Source: an uncultured Mucilaginibacter sp. (lineage in GTDB: Bacteria; Bacteroidota; Bacteroidia; Sphingobacteriales; Sphingobacteriaceae). Taken from it: DNA of 33,027 nt. Below the pieces are notes generated by a model. It was not told the origin of the DNA. It ran no database searches and worked only from the letters and a program-made list of their open reading frames with translations. Of this stretch, positions 24,326 through 32,062 are shown in pieces (position 1 is the first letter of the stretch; each line of letters begins with the position of its first letter). The DNA is taken from contig NZ_CAMLOV010000050.1 of assembly GCF_946481715.1 (NCBI RefSeq), forward strand, positions 1 to 33,027, written 5' to 3'. The position numbers and the translations under genes are program-made.

Positions 24326-24423
24326 GATTACACCGATTATTGTTTTTTGATTACACCGATTGTTATTTTGGGGATTACACCGATTGTTTTTTGATTGAAC
24401 CGATTAGGGTTCGTTTCACCGAT
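24326..24423. repeat. Short direct repeats of GATTACACCGATT
   Basis: The 13-base unit occurs exactly at 24326-24338, 24349-24361 and 24373-24385, then as variants at 24393-24405 (GATTGAACCGATT) and about 24412-24423 (GTTTCACCGAT). Spacing is 23, 24, 20 and 19 bases. T-rich spacers are also similar (TGTTTTTT). It lies directly upstream of the small membrane protein start. Confidence 0.8.
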
Positions 24424-24585
24424 GGTTGATTGCATAATGCCGGTTGGGCAAAAATTGTTTGATAGGTGCACAGAATTATGTTGCCTAAACCCGATAGAGC
24501 GGATACCGGCCTGCGCGAAAGCCTTTGGCGTATGAGTGATAGCGGGGCTGGCGGGGGATATGGAATACTGAAAAATGCTTTACCG

Positions 24586-24816
24586 CTACCTGCCGCTCAA
24601 CACCTTCAAATCGTAGTCGTTATCGTAAAGTTGGGTGTTGTGAATGTTCCAGTCTTCTATATCAATAATACCGGGAACGGTTTGATAGTGGTCATCGCTG
24701 TTGGGGCATTTTACTACATACCCCTCTATACCCACATGTGCTATGATTGGGCGGGCACCGCATTCGCGGCAGCCCTTGCAATAAACCGATTTCGGTATAT
24801 TTACGTAGCCTTTCAT
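24586..24816 (-). CDS. Small Cys-containing (zinc-ribbon-like) hypothetical protein
   Basis: The ATG at 24816 (MKGYVNIPKSVYCKGC) gives 76 residues; a longer frame begins at 24882 but the added part looks unnatural. Cys at CKGCRECGARP and at VKCPNSDDHY, with a nearby His, could bind a zinc ion. The rest is acidic and aromatic (GIIDIEDWNIHN). I do not recognise the family. It lies after the secreted glyoxalase-fold gene on the same strand, 73 bases downstream. Confidence 0.65.
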   Translation of the reverse strand: MKGYVNIPKSVYCKGCRECGARPIIAHVGIEGYVVKCPNSDDHYQTVPGIIDIEDWNIHNTQLYDNDYDLKVLSGR

Positions 24817-24889
24817 ATTAGTATATACGCAATAATCATTCCGTAAAGTTGTGCGGCACACAAAATAAATATGGGCGCACAAGATTAAA

Positions 24890-25363
24890 TTATTTGGCGT
24901 CGTTTATTTCGATAAGGTAGCCATCCGGGTCGTTTATATAAACCTGGTTTACGCCATCTACACGGCGCTCCACCTTACCGGTTTCGCCTTTCCAGTTGCT
25001 GTAGGGGATGCTCATGGTATTCAGCTTGTCTACAAATGCTGTTATGGATGGCACACTAAAGCATAAATGCACGCCGCGCGGATAATCTGCCTTGGGGCAG
25101 TTACCCTGTATAATATGCATGGTAAGGTTTGGCCCAATGCTGTACCAGGTGTGTACAGTATCTTTAAAAGGGTTGGGGATTATTTTTAATTGTAAAACCG
25201 TAGTGTAAAACTTGTTGCTCGCCTGTAAATTGGCAGAACATAGCGCTGCATGGTTAAATGTTGCCTGCGCCTTGCTAACAAACGGAAGGCAGAACAAAGC
25301 ACAAACAACAATACCTTTAAGCAGGTTTACTTTTAATTGGGGGGATTGGATATATAAGGGCAT
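24890..25363 (-). CDS. Secreted VOC/glyoxalase-fold protein
   Basis: This 157-residue protein has an N-terminal signal peptide (LKGIVVCALFCLPFVSKAQA) followed by one VOC domain: FNHAALCSANLQASNKFYTTVLQL, then RGVHLCFSVPSI, and the end QVYINDPDGYLIEIND. The metal ligands typical of glyoxalases are partly visible (H in FNHAAL, H in GVHLCF, E in LIEIND). Export of a glyoxalase-fold protein is less usual, so it may act on a small molecule in the periplasm. The substrate is unknown. Confidence 0.88.
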   Translation of the reverse strand: MPLYIQSPQLKVNLLKGIVVCALFCLPFVSKAQATFNHAALCSANLQASNKFYTTVLQLKIIPNPFKDTVHTWYSIGPNLTMHIIQGNCPKADYPRGVHLCFSVPSITAFVDKLNTMSIPYSNWKGETGKVERRVDGVNQVYINDPDGYLIEINDAK

Positions 25364-25638
25364 TACAATTTTATTTGGCTAAATATACAAGCAGGTTGTA
25401 CTTATCTCCTAATTTTAATTGTAACAAATACGGTTGTTTAAGTGTAATGACGACCGAGCCTTTGAATCCATTTCCGATCGCCCGCATGCCTGGCTCGCCT
25501 CTTCACTTTCCCAATCAGCCCATCTTTGCCTACTCTTTTGTAACGTTTATGTGATACGGTTTTTGCGGGTTAAACTTTGGTTTGCATGCGTAGTTTAACT
25601 TATATAAAAACAGGAATTAACACTAAATTATAGAAACC

Positions 25639-25833
25639 ATGAAAAAGGAAATAGTAAAAATGCTGGCATTGCTTTTATTCGGAGCAGCGGCATTATCCAG
25701 CTGCGCGATAGATAATACTAGGCACGGAAGGTACCATAACGACAGGCGTAACGGGCGCTGGCACGATAACGGGCACAATGGCTACCGCGACCGCGATAAC
25801 AACCGTGGTGGCTATAACCAGAATAATTATTAA
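25639..25833 (+). CDS. Small lipoprotein with Asn/Arg/Gly/His-rich tail
   Basis: This 64-residue protein has a lipoprotein signal (ALSSC, C22) and a short mature part dominated by Asn, Arg, Asp, Gly and His (GRYHNDRRNGRWHDNGHNGY). It should be membrane-anchored and disordered. It is followed 41 bases later by the secreted Arg/Val-rich protein, so the two are probably co-transcribed. Function unknown. Confidence 0.8.
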   Translation: MKKEIVKMLALLLFGAAALSSCAIDNTRHGRYHNDRRNGRWHDNGHNGYRDRDNNRGGYNQNNY

Positions 25834-25874
25834 TTAACAACCAACAATAACTGTATAACTAAAATAGAAACACC

Positions 25875-26195
25875 ATGAAATACTTAAAAATATTAACCGT
25901 AAGCATTATAGCCTTATTTGCCTTTGAAGGCGCAAAGGCACAGGTAATAGTAAGGGCACACGCAGGTGCACCGGTAAGGCAGCGTACCGTTGTGGTAACA
26001 AGGCCGGTTTACCGCCACAACTACCGCCGCACAGTAGTAGCCACACGCCCGGTAGTTTATCACCGCCCGTACCGCCGCGCCGTAGTGGTTGAACGCCCTG
26101 CATACCGCAGAACTGTGGTTACAACACGCCCGGTATACCGTAGAACGGTAGCTTACCACCGCCCATACAAACGTGTTGTGGTTAGGCAATATTAA
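25875..26195 (+). CDS. Secreted Arg/Val/Tyr-rich repeat protein
   Basis: This 106-residue protein has a signal peptide (ILTVSIIALFAFEGAKA) and a mature region made of short repeats such as RRTVVVTRPVY, RRAVVVERPAY and RRTVAYHRPY. It is very basic. It shares design with the protein at 19029-19358 (exported, then RPVYxR-type repeats), suggesting a small family. No known domain is visible. A terminator follows at 26245-26272. Confidence 0.85.
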   Translation: MKYLKILTVSIIALFAFEGAKAQVIVRAHAGAPVRQRTVVVTRPVYRHNYRRTVVATRPVVYHRPYRRAVVVERPAYRRTVVTTRPVYRRTVAYHRPYKRVVVRQY

Positions 26196-26244
26196 CAGCC
26201 TGCTGGCAAAATAAACAGACACACAGTTGTATCTGTACACTAAT

Positions 26245-26272
26245 GGCGTCCCCGGCTTGGGGCGCCTTTTTT
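26245..26272 (+). terminator. Rho-independent terminator after the Arg/Val-rich gene
   Basis: The stem GGCG-T-CCCC pairs with GGGG-CGCC around a short loop, with one bulged T, followed on the plus strand by TTTTTTATTT. Its T run overlaps the last codons of the converging GH16 gene. Confidence 0.8.
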
Positions 26273-27116
26273 ATTTGGTTACCAGCACCCAATCAACAAA
26301 TACCGTAGCATTACCGGCTTTAATTTTATCAAAGGTTGCCTGCGATAGCCCAAAATAGGGTTGCGTTACTTTGTTTACGCCATTGGGATAACCGCCACCG
26401 AGAGCAAAATTCAGGATGATGAATTTGGGGTTATCAAACGCCCAACGGCCGTATTTTTCTACCATGGCCCTGGTTACGGTATAGGTTACTGCGCCATCTA
26501 CTTTAAAAACAATGCTGCCTGCCGTCCAATCAGCGGTGTAAACATGCCATTGGGTTACATCCAGCCCTTTGGGGAAATGTGCACGGTAAGCCAAAGGGGT
26601 ATCGCCAAAATAATTGGGGCCGTGCAAGGCATTGCTGGTCCAGCTGCTATCGCCAACGGTCTCCATAATATCAATTTCGCCGCAATCGGGCCATTTCCCG
26701 TTACCCAACAGCCAAAATGCCGGCCACAATCCCGAGCCCGCAGTCATCTTCATGCGCGCCGAAAATGTGCCGTAGGTAAACATCGCCTTGTTTTTAGTAT
26801 TTATCCTGCCCGATACAAAATCATACTTTTTTTGCTCTTTGCTGGTATGCCCCGGTTTGTAAACCGCTTTTAACAATAACGCGCCGTTTTTAGCGCCCTC
26901 AACCTTATGTTCCATAAAAATGGTCGCGGCAGAATCTACATAGGCCTGTTGTTCCTGGTTTACGGTGTTGCCCGTAACCTCTACGTTCCATTTGCTGCGG
27001 TTGAGCGTATGGCCGCTAAAATCCTCAAAAAATAAGGTGTCTTTTTTTGTTTGCTGCGCGAGGGATGTGGTGCAGATAAGCAATAATGCCGGTAAGCCAA
27101 GCAGGTGGTATTTCAT
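26271..27116 (-). CDS. Glycoside hydrolase family 16 enzyme (secreted)
   Basis: This 281-residue protein has a signal peptide (LLGLPALLLICTTSLAQ) and one GH16 jelly-roll domain. The catalytic motif is EIDIME with nucleophile E147 and acid/base E152, in the beta-bulge form seen in laminarinases and related beta-glucanases. WPAFWLLG and HVYTADWTAGSIVFKVDG are also family typical. It should cut beta-1,3 or beta-1,3(4)-glucans or similar galactans in the periplasm or outside. No SusC/SusD genes adjoin. Confidence 0.94.
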   Translation of the reverse strand: MKYHLLGLPALLLICTTSLAQQTKKDTLFFEDFSGHTLNRSKWNVEVTGNTVNQEQQAYVDSAATIFMEHKVEGAKNGALLLKAVYKPGHTSKEQKKYDFVSGRINTKNKAMFTYGTFSARMKMTAGSGLWPAFWLLGNGKWPDCGEIDIMETVGDSSWTSNALHGPNYFGDTPLAYRAHFPKGLDVTQWHVYTADWTAGSIVFKVDGAVTYTVTRAMVEKYGRWAFDNPKFIILNFALGGGYPNGVNKVTQPYFGLSQATFDKIKAGNATVFVDWVLVTK

Positions 27117-27224
27117 CGATTTTAAATTGGTGGCTAAAAATAGTTATTTGTGCCGAATGCCCGCCGCAATTTTTACACCCTAATTACCTAAGCTTGTTTA
27201 TCTTGCGCGCTTACCTATCAATAT

Positions 27225-28490
27225 ATGCACAGAGGTGGTTTTTTAATGGTATTTGTTTACATGGCGGCCATAACGCTGCTAATGGATTGGTATGTAATAC
27301 ACGGCTTACGTACTTTAACAGCCGACTGGCAATCGCGCCCGTGGCGCTTAATTGTGCTTTGGGGCTACGCGGCTATTTCCATTGGCGTAACCGTTGTGTT
27401 TATGGCCGGCATTGGCAGCTATAGTACCTCTAAGGGGATGACGCCTTTCCACGAGTGGATGCTGAGCCTTTTGCTCACCTTTTTTGTTACCAAGCTGTTC
27501 TTCATTATTATTATTTCGCTGGGCGATCTCGGCAGGTTTTTATACGGCATTGGCGATAATATTATCCACGATGATAAACCCGAGGGCCAGCCCTTTTTTC
27601 CCGAGAGGCGCAAGTTTATTGTGCAAACTGCCTTGCTGATTGCCGCTGTACCATTTACCGGCTTTTTATACGCCATGATAAGGGGAAAATACGATTACAA
27701 AGTACACCGCACAACTATCTACTACGATGATTTGCCCGAGGCTTTTGATGGTTTTACCATTACCCAGTTATCAGATATCCACTCCGGTAGTTTTGATAAT
27801 GTAACCGCTATGCAGCGCGGGATAGATTTGGCAAATGCCCAAAAATCTGACCTGTTTGTATTTACCGGCGACCTGGTGAACAACGCCGCCTGGGAAATTG
27901 AACAATACATTGACAGGTTTGGCCAGTTGAAAGCGCCTTACGGGCAATTCTCCATATTAGGCAACCACGATTATGGCGACTACATCCCCTGGGATAGTCC
28001 GCAGGAAAAAGCGGCCAACCTGCAAAAATTAAAAGGCCACCATGCCGAGCTGGGCTACCGCCTGTTGCTTAACGAAAACGTTGTTATAGAAAAAGACGGC
28101 CAAAAGATCTCCCTTATTGGCGTGGAGAACTGGGGCAAAGGTTTTATACAGATGGGCGACCTGGATAGGGCCTTGAGAGGCGTTGATAAAGACGCGTTCA
28201 AGATCCTCCTCTCGCACGACCCCACCCACTGGGAAGAGAAAGTGCGCTATAACCCAACAGATATCCATCTAACCCTTGCGGGCCACACCCACGGGGCGCA
28301 ATTCGGTATCGAAACCGCCGGCATTAAGTGGAGCCCGGTTAAGTACCGCTACCTGGATTGGGCAGGTCTCATTAACCACAAAAACCGCTACCTGTACGTA
28401 AACCGGGGCTTCGGCTTTTTAGCGTTCTCGGGCAGGCTGGGCATTTGGCCGGAGATTACGGTGATTACATTAAAGAGGAAAACCGCGTAG
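27225..28490 (+). CDS. Membrane-anchored metallophosphoesterase
   Basis: This 421-residue protein has about four hydrophobic segments in the first ~150 residues and then a calcineurin-like phosphoesterase domain. Metal-binding motifs are in order QLSDIHSG, FTGDLVNN, GNHDYGDY, LSHDPTHW and AGHTHGAQFG. It fits the YkuE/YaeI-like branch, in which lipid or nucleotide phosphates have been proposed as substrates. It is divergent from the GH16 gene and followed by an intergenic repeat. Confidence 0.93.
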   Translation: MHRGGFLMVFVYMAAITLLMDWYVIHGLRTLTADWQSRPWRLIVLWGYAAISIGVTVVFMAGIGSYSTSKGMTPFHEWMLSLLLTFFVTKLFFIIIISLGDLGRFLYGIGDNIIHDDKPEGQPFFPERRKFIVQTALLIAAVPFTGFLYAMIRGKYDYKVHRTTIYYDDLPEAFDGFTITQLSDIHSGSFDNVTAMQRGIDLANAQKSDLFVFTGDLVNNAAWEIEQYIDRFGQLKAPYGQFSILGNHDYGDYIPWDSPQEKAANLQKLKGHHAELGYRLLLNENVVIEKDGQKISLIGVENWGKGFIQMGDLDRALRGVDKDAFKILLSHDPTHWEEKVRYNPTDIHLTLAGHTHGAQFGIETAGIKWSPVKYRYLDWAGLINHKNRYLYVNRGFGFLAFSGRLGIWPEITVITLKRKTA

Positions 28491-28497
28491 TGAGTAG

Positions 28498-28620
28498 TTT
28501 TTATAACCACAGAGATCACAGAGAAAATACACAGAGAGGCACAGAGCCTTGCGAGTTTACTATGGAGTTTTAACTCTGCGTATCTCTGCGAATCCTCCGC
28601 GCCCTCCGCGGTTAAAAATA
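28498..28620. repeat. Intergenic repeat rich in CACAGAG / CTCTGCG
   Basis: The left part holds several CACAGAG units (AACCACAGAGATCACAGAG and following), the right part CTCTGCG units ending in GCGGTTAAAAATA, which is the inverse of the left end TTTTTATAACCAC. This dyad-symmetric element sits directly after the metallophosphoesterase stop. Confidence 0.7.
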
Positions 28621-28671
28621 ACGTGCTTCAAATCCACACAAACAAATCTTCACTTCCATCCTTATTAATTT

Positions 28672-28881
28672 ATGGAAAAGAAGAAAATAGGCACCGGCAA
28701 AGCCCAGGCAACGCGGGCTAACGATCACAATGCTTTAGAGGTAATGAAGCCATTTTTGAGCTTTGGCGTAAAGGCAATGGCGGTTATCGGCAGTGCGCTG
28801 GTAACCATTGTACGCAATATCCCCAAGCCGGATAATCACACCCCAAAACCGAAGAAAGACGGCAGGATAATTAAGATTTAA
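28672..28881 (+). CDS. Small basic hypothetical protein
   Basis: This 69-residue protein is Lys-rich at both ends (MEKKKIGTGKAQ and PKPKKDGRIIKI) with a weakly hydrophobic middle (LSFGVKAMAVIGSALVTIV) that may be a membrane-associated helix. I do not recognise a family. It stands between two repeat elements and converges on the ABC ATPase gene. Confidence 0.6.
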   Translation: MEKKKIGTGKAQATRANDHNALEVMKPFLSFGVKAMAVIGSALVTIVRNIPKPDNHTPKPKKDGRIIKI

Positions 28882-28894
28882 GGGGATGTTTAAC

Positions 28895-28992
28895 TCTTGT
28901 TTCTTGGCTCTTGATTCTTGTTTCTTGGCTCTTGGCTCTTGGCTCTTGTTTCTTGGCTCTTGATTCTTGGCTCTTGATTCTCGTTTTTTGTT
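28895..28992. repeat. Heptanucleotide tandem repeat (TCTTGGC/TCTTGAT/TCTTGTT)
   Basis: Twelve consecutive 7-base units of the form TCTTGNN (28895-28978) are followed by two degenerate units. The last two bases alternate among GC, AT and TT. The array fills the gap between the stops of two converging genes and is non-coding. Such arrays can change length by slippage. Confidence 0.9.
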
Positions 28993-28995
28993 TCT

Positions 28996-30009
28996 CTAAG
29001 AAAGCCACTTTCCAAACTCGTAGTACTTACTAATTTTTATACCCAGCTTGCTGCCAACTTTGTATTTACCCCGTTGATAGTTTATTACGCGTAGTGAAAC
29101 TTCATCCCGTTCAATTACCAGTTCTTCAAAAAAGCCTTTAAACAGCACCTGTTTTACCAGCCATTTTTTGGCTACGCCAATGCCGCCGATGCTAATATGC
29201 TCGGCATAAATAACCACCGTACCGCGTTTAGATTTAATGCCGCAAACAGCAGCCTGCGCCGCTGTCAGTTCGCTGCAGCTTACTAATATTTTAGCTGTAT
29301 ACAGCAGTTTTGGCGAGTGGTATAGCTTCTCGGGCGAACCATGTTCTACTATCTCCCCTTCTTTTATTACAATAAGTTCGTCGGCCATGCTCAACAGCTC
29401 TGCCGGGTCGTGCGATACGAGGATGACCGTTACGCCCCATTCTTTTACAATTTGGCGTATATCGTGCTGCAACCCGTCTCGGTAAGCGGCATCCACCTGG
29501 TTAAAAGGTTCGTCGAGCATCAGCACCTCGGGCCGGTTTATCAGGGCCTTGGCAATGGTAACGCGCTGCTTTTCGCCGCCGCTCAGTTTGCCAAAAGCTT
29601 GCTCCTTTAAATCGTATATGCCTAATAAATTAAGTGCCTGGGTGGTTTTTTGCAACTGGTAGTTTATATCTTCGGTAGGTAGCCCGGCGCTTACGTTATC
29701 CCAAACCGAATCGCCCATAGCCATATCCCGGTTATCCTGCGTAACCGTAGTGATTGCGGCATGTGCCGATGTAAAACCCGCGCTACGTTGCGGCAATAAC
29801 TGCGAATGAAAAAACACATCGCCCGAATCGGGTTTCATGCTGCCGCTAAGCAATTTAAGCAGGGTGGTTTTGCCGCTACCGCTTTCGCCCACTATCGCGG
29901 TAATTTTCCCCTTGGGGATAAAGATGGTAATGTTGTTTACCCCGGTAGATTTATCGCCAAAAAAATTCTTGGTTATGGATATGGTTTCCAGTATCAGTTC
30001 AGCGCTCAT
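28996..30009 (-). CDS. ABC transporter ATP-binding protein
   Basis: This 337-residue protein has a full ABC ATPase domain: Walker A GESGSGKTT (41-49), Q-loop Q91, signature LSGGEKQR (142-149), Walker B LMLDEP (D166, E167) and H-loop H200. Residues ~235-337 form a C-terminal domain resembling the TOBE-like extensions of solute importer ATPases. No permease or binding protein gene adjoins, so the partner must be elsewhere and the substrate is unknown. It has its own promoter. Confidence 0.93.
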   Translation of the reverse strand: MSAELILETISITKNFFGDKSTGVNNITIFIPKGKITAIVGESGSGKTTLLKLLSGSMKPDSGDVFFHSQLLPQRSAGFTSAHAAITTVTQDNRDMAMGDSVWDNVSAGLPTEDINYQLQKTTQALNLLGIYDLKEQAFGKLSGGEKQRVTIAKALINRPEVLMLDEPFNQVDAAYRDGLQHDIRQIVKEWGVTVILVSHDPAELLSMADELIVIKEGEIVEHGSPEKLYHSPKLLYTAKILVSCSELTAAQAAVCGIKSKRGTVVIYAEHISIGGIGVAKKWLVKQVLFKGFFEELVIERDEVSLRVINYQRGKYKVGSKLGIKISKYYEFGKWLS

Positions 30010-30038
30010 AAATAATTCCCGGGTATTTTAACTTCTCT

Positions 30039-30069
30039 CAAACCTAACCTATAAAAGTTTATCAGCCAA
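30039..30069 (-). promoter_or_regulatory. Bacteroidota-type promoter of the ABC ATPase gene
   Basis: On the minus strand a TTG (30069-30067) and TAGGTTTG (30046-30039) are separated by 20 bases, fitting the TTG / TAnnTTTG pattern. It lies 30 bases upstream of the ATG. Confidence 0.65.
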
Positions 30070-30090
30070 AAAAATGTTAAATTCCCCCCG

Positions 30091-30193
30091 ATGTCATTTC
30101 GACAAACAGAAGCGCGAGCGACGAGGTGGGGTGAGGAGAAATCTTTTGCAGCTTGCAAAGCGGTCATGCAAAGCGGGCATGCAAAGCGTTAAT
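30091..30193. repeat. Intergenic repeat starting TGTCATTTCGAC, with 13-base tandem units
   Basis: The left part (about 30091-30145) carries TGTCATTTCGAC and GAGGAGAAATCT, a pattern I associate with dispersed repeats in this group. Three tandem 13-base units follow: GCAAAGCGGTCAT, GCAAAGCGGGCAT and GCAAAGCGTTAAT (30155-30193). Confidence 0.65.
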
Positions 30194-30249
30194 GCCGGGG
30201 CACGGGAGAGCACCCTTCGCCCGTAAGGGTAATGGGCAAAGCAAAGCTG

Positions 30250-30783
30250 CTATGACAACATTGGAAATATTTCTTCGAACATTTTTTTGGCATTCTCGAA
30301 CTTCTGAGTTACAGATTCAGATTTGTTATTTAGCATTAAATAAGTGCTGTTAGACGCGTCATAATAATGTGTAAAAGTTTGAACGCCTAACAATGCGTAC
30401 ATAACTCTTTTGTAAACCATAAATCGCTTGGTTTGCACCTTTGGCTCCTCAAAGCCGGTATCTCTTCTTATTGTATTAGCACCAACAAACCCAAAGCTCG
30501 CGAGCTTGTCTTTGTTATAAATTTCAAGCATTATCTTAACACAGGTATTAATAATTCTCGAGCATCTATTTTCATTGGTTAATACATTATACTTATGAGA
30601 ATTGCGCTTATCTTTCTTTAAATAGAACTTAATAATATAAATATCCAATTCATAGCGTTCCACTTCAACCAAATAGTAGTTGCTTCGAGACTTAAAATTG
30701 TATGTGATTATTTCTTTAAGGTACTTATTAGAAAGTGGCTTTACCACTCCTACTTTATGGAAAGGGTAATAAGAATCGAACAC
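30250..30783 (-). pseudogene. AT-rich hypothetical gene, main part, downstream of an in-frame TAG
   Basis: The frame codes for 177 residues from a GTG at 30783 and has no internal ATG until about residue 89. It is much more AT-rich than its neighbours and rich in Lys, Asn, Tyr and Ile (YLKKDKRNSHKYNVLTNEN), which suggests horizontal acquisition. The codon just before the GTG is a TAG in the same frame, and the 54 codons upstream of that TAG are also open. The simplest reading is one 232-codon gene cut by a nonsense mutation; a separate gene with a GTG start is the alternative. No family recognised. Confidence 0.6.
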
Positions 30784-30948
30784 CTAAGGGAGCAGGTATT
30801 TGTAAACAGAAGGCCTGATGGAATTAATTTCCTCGATAGTGACTTTTACAAAATGAGATTTAAATTTGCCGGCAATAGGCTTTACGTCAACTTCCTTTTT
30901 TGCTTTGGTAGTTGTTGTAGTATTTGCAAATGTTAATTTATCGCCCAT
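30784..30948 (-). CDS. Small ORF (54 residues) in frame with the AT-rich gene
   Basis: An ATG at 30948 (MGDKLTFANTTTTT) opens 54 codons ending at TAG 30784-30786. The product has a Thr/Lys-rich start and the end INSIRPSVYKYLLP. It is in the same reading frame as the 177-residue ORF that follows directly, so it is probably the true N-terminus of one gene interrupted by an amber codon. A short independent protein, for example an antitoxin-like partner, cannot be excluded. Confidence 0.5.
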   Translation of the reverse strand: MGDKLTFANTTTTTKAKKEVDVKPIAGKFKSHFVKVTIEEINSIRPSVYKYLLP

Positions 30949-31149
30949 TAATGCTTTATCAGCTAAGTCATTACAAATTTATAAAATCTTTTACCAAAAT
31001 CCCTACACCATTGCCTTCTAATCATTCATAGCATATTGTTTTTTTTTTGTGCATACTGCCCAGCTAACTGCAAACCGAATTAAACCTTGCCTCGCAATTA
31101 CCGTCCTATATTCAGAAACACAACAAGAATATATTTAATTGCTACTACC

Positions 31150-31302
31150 ATGAAAACCACCCTATCAACCATAAAAAACGACCTTTACCGCGTATTTGTT
31201 AAAGGCGACGCCGATACCACACAATTAGCACACGTGTTTATGTTATTGGCACTGCCGGCTATCACATCAATGTTTGCCCTGGGCCGATTGCCTATATATT
31301 AA
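31150..31302 (+). CDS. Small hypothetical protein with one hydrophobic helix
   Basis: The ATG at 31150 gives 50 residues: a polar N-terminus (MKTTLSTIKNDLYRVFVKGD) and a hydrophobic C-terminal helix (VFMLLALPAITSMFALG). A longer frame from 31087 adds residues that look unnatural. I do not recognise it. It stands alone before the HAD gene. Confidence 0.45.
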   Translation: MKTTLSTIKNDLYRVFVKGDADTTQLAHVFMLLALPAITSMFALGRLPIY

Positions 31303-31317
31303 TAGGCGTAATGGGCC

Positions 31318-31348
31318 GCCGCTAAAAATAATCTTCTATTTTTGCGGC
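31318..31348. promoter_or_regulatory. Hairpin overlapping a TAnnTTTG element before the HAD gene
   Basis: GCCGCTAAAAATA (31318-31330) and TATTTTTGCGGC (31337-31348) form a nearly perfect stem with one bulged T and a six-base loop. The right arm includes TATTTTTG, a match to the -7 element, but no TTG lies at the right distance. It is 14 bases upstream of the HAD start. Confidence 0.45.
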
Positions 31349-31361
31349 ACAAAACGCAGTA

Positions 31362-32009
31362 ATGGACAGCACACTAAAGGATAAATACGACAGCATAATT
31401 TTCGACCTCGACGGTACGCTTTGGGATAGTACCGATACCATAACCCAGGCCTGGCAAAGCGCGCTGAACCAGGTGCCGTACATGAGCCACGAAGTAATGA
31501 CCCGCGAGCGTGTGCGCTCTATCACCGGGATGACGTACGATAAGATATTTGAAAAGCTTTTTCCGTTTTTAGATGCAACGCAACGTGCCGAGGTGCAAAA
31601 GCTATGCTCGGTAAGCGAACTGGAGATATTGCATAAACAAGGCGGCACGCTGTACCCAAAACTGCCCGAAACGCTGGAATACCTGGGTAAAAAGTATAAG
31701 CTATACATTGTAAGCAACTGCCAAAGCGGATACATAGAGTTGTTTTTGGATTTGAATAACATGCATAGCCATTTTTTGGCGCACCAGTGCTACGGCACCA
31801 AGGGCAACCCAAAGGCCGATAATATCCGCGATATTGTGAACGACCATAACTTGCAAGCTCCCGTTTACGTGGGCGATACCATGGGCGATTCGGATGCTGC
31901 AACTAAAGCCGGTGTACCTTTTATATTTGCATCTTACGGCTTTGGCGTGGTGGAGAGCGGGCAGGTGGCTACCATCAACAACTTTGAGGAGTTAACCACA
32001 ATACTTTAG
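31362..32009 (+). CDS. HAD family hydrolase (phosphoglycolate-phosphatase-like)
   Basis: This 215-residue protein has the four HAD motifs: IIFDLDGTLWDS (nucleophile D15, D17), VSNCQSG, KGNPKAD (Lys) and VGDTMGDSDAA. A helical cap lies between motifs 1 and 2. It is probably a cytoplasmic phosphatase for small phosphate esters such as phosphoglycolate; the exact substrate cannot be read. The MBL-fold gene follows 53 bases later and may be co-transcribed. Confidence 0.93.
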   Translation: MDSTLKDKYDSIIFDLDGTLWDSTDTITQAWQSALNQVPYMSHEVMTRERVRSITGMTYDKIFEKLFPFLDATQRAEVQKLCSVSELEILHKQGGTLYPKLPETLEYLGKKYKLYIVSNCQSGYIELFLDLNNMHSHFLAHQCYGTKGNPKADNIRDIVNDHNLQAPVYVGDTMGDSDAATKAGVPFIFASYGFGVVESGQVATINNFEELTTIL

Positions 32010-32062
32010 TACAAACCTTTTTTGTAGCCATAGGTTTATTGGGTAAATTCGCAAACGCCGGT

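Noticed and set aside
24326..24423. Possible CRISPR array
   Set aside because: Units are 13 bases with ~10-base similar spacers, far below CRISPR repeat and spacer sizes, and no cas gene is present.
24466..24846. Plus-strand ORF of 126 residues opposite the zinc-ribbon-like gene
   Set aside because: Hydrophobic but without a normal start context; the minus-strand frame has a Cys pattern and better composition. Some doubt remains.
28895..28992. Possible CRISPR or coding repeat
   Set aside because: Uninterrupted 7-base units with no spacers and no open frame of use.
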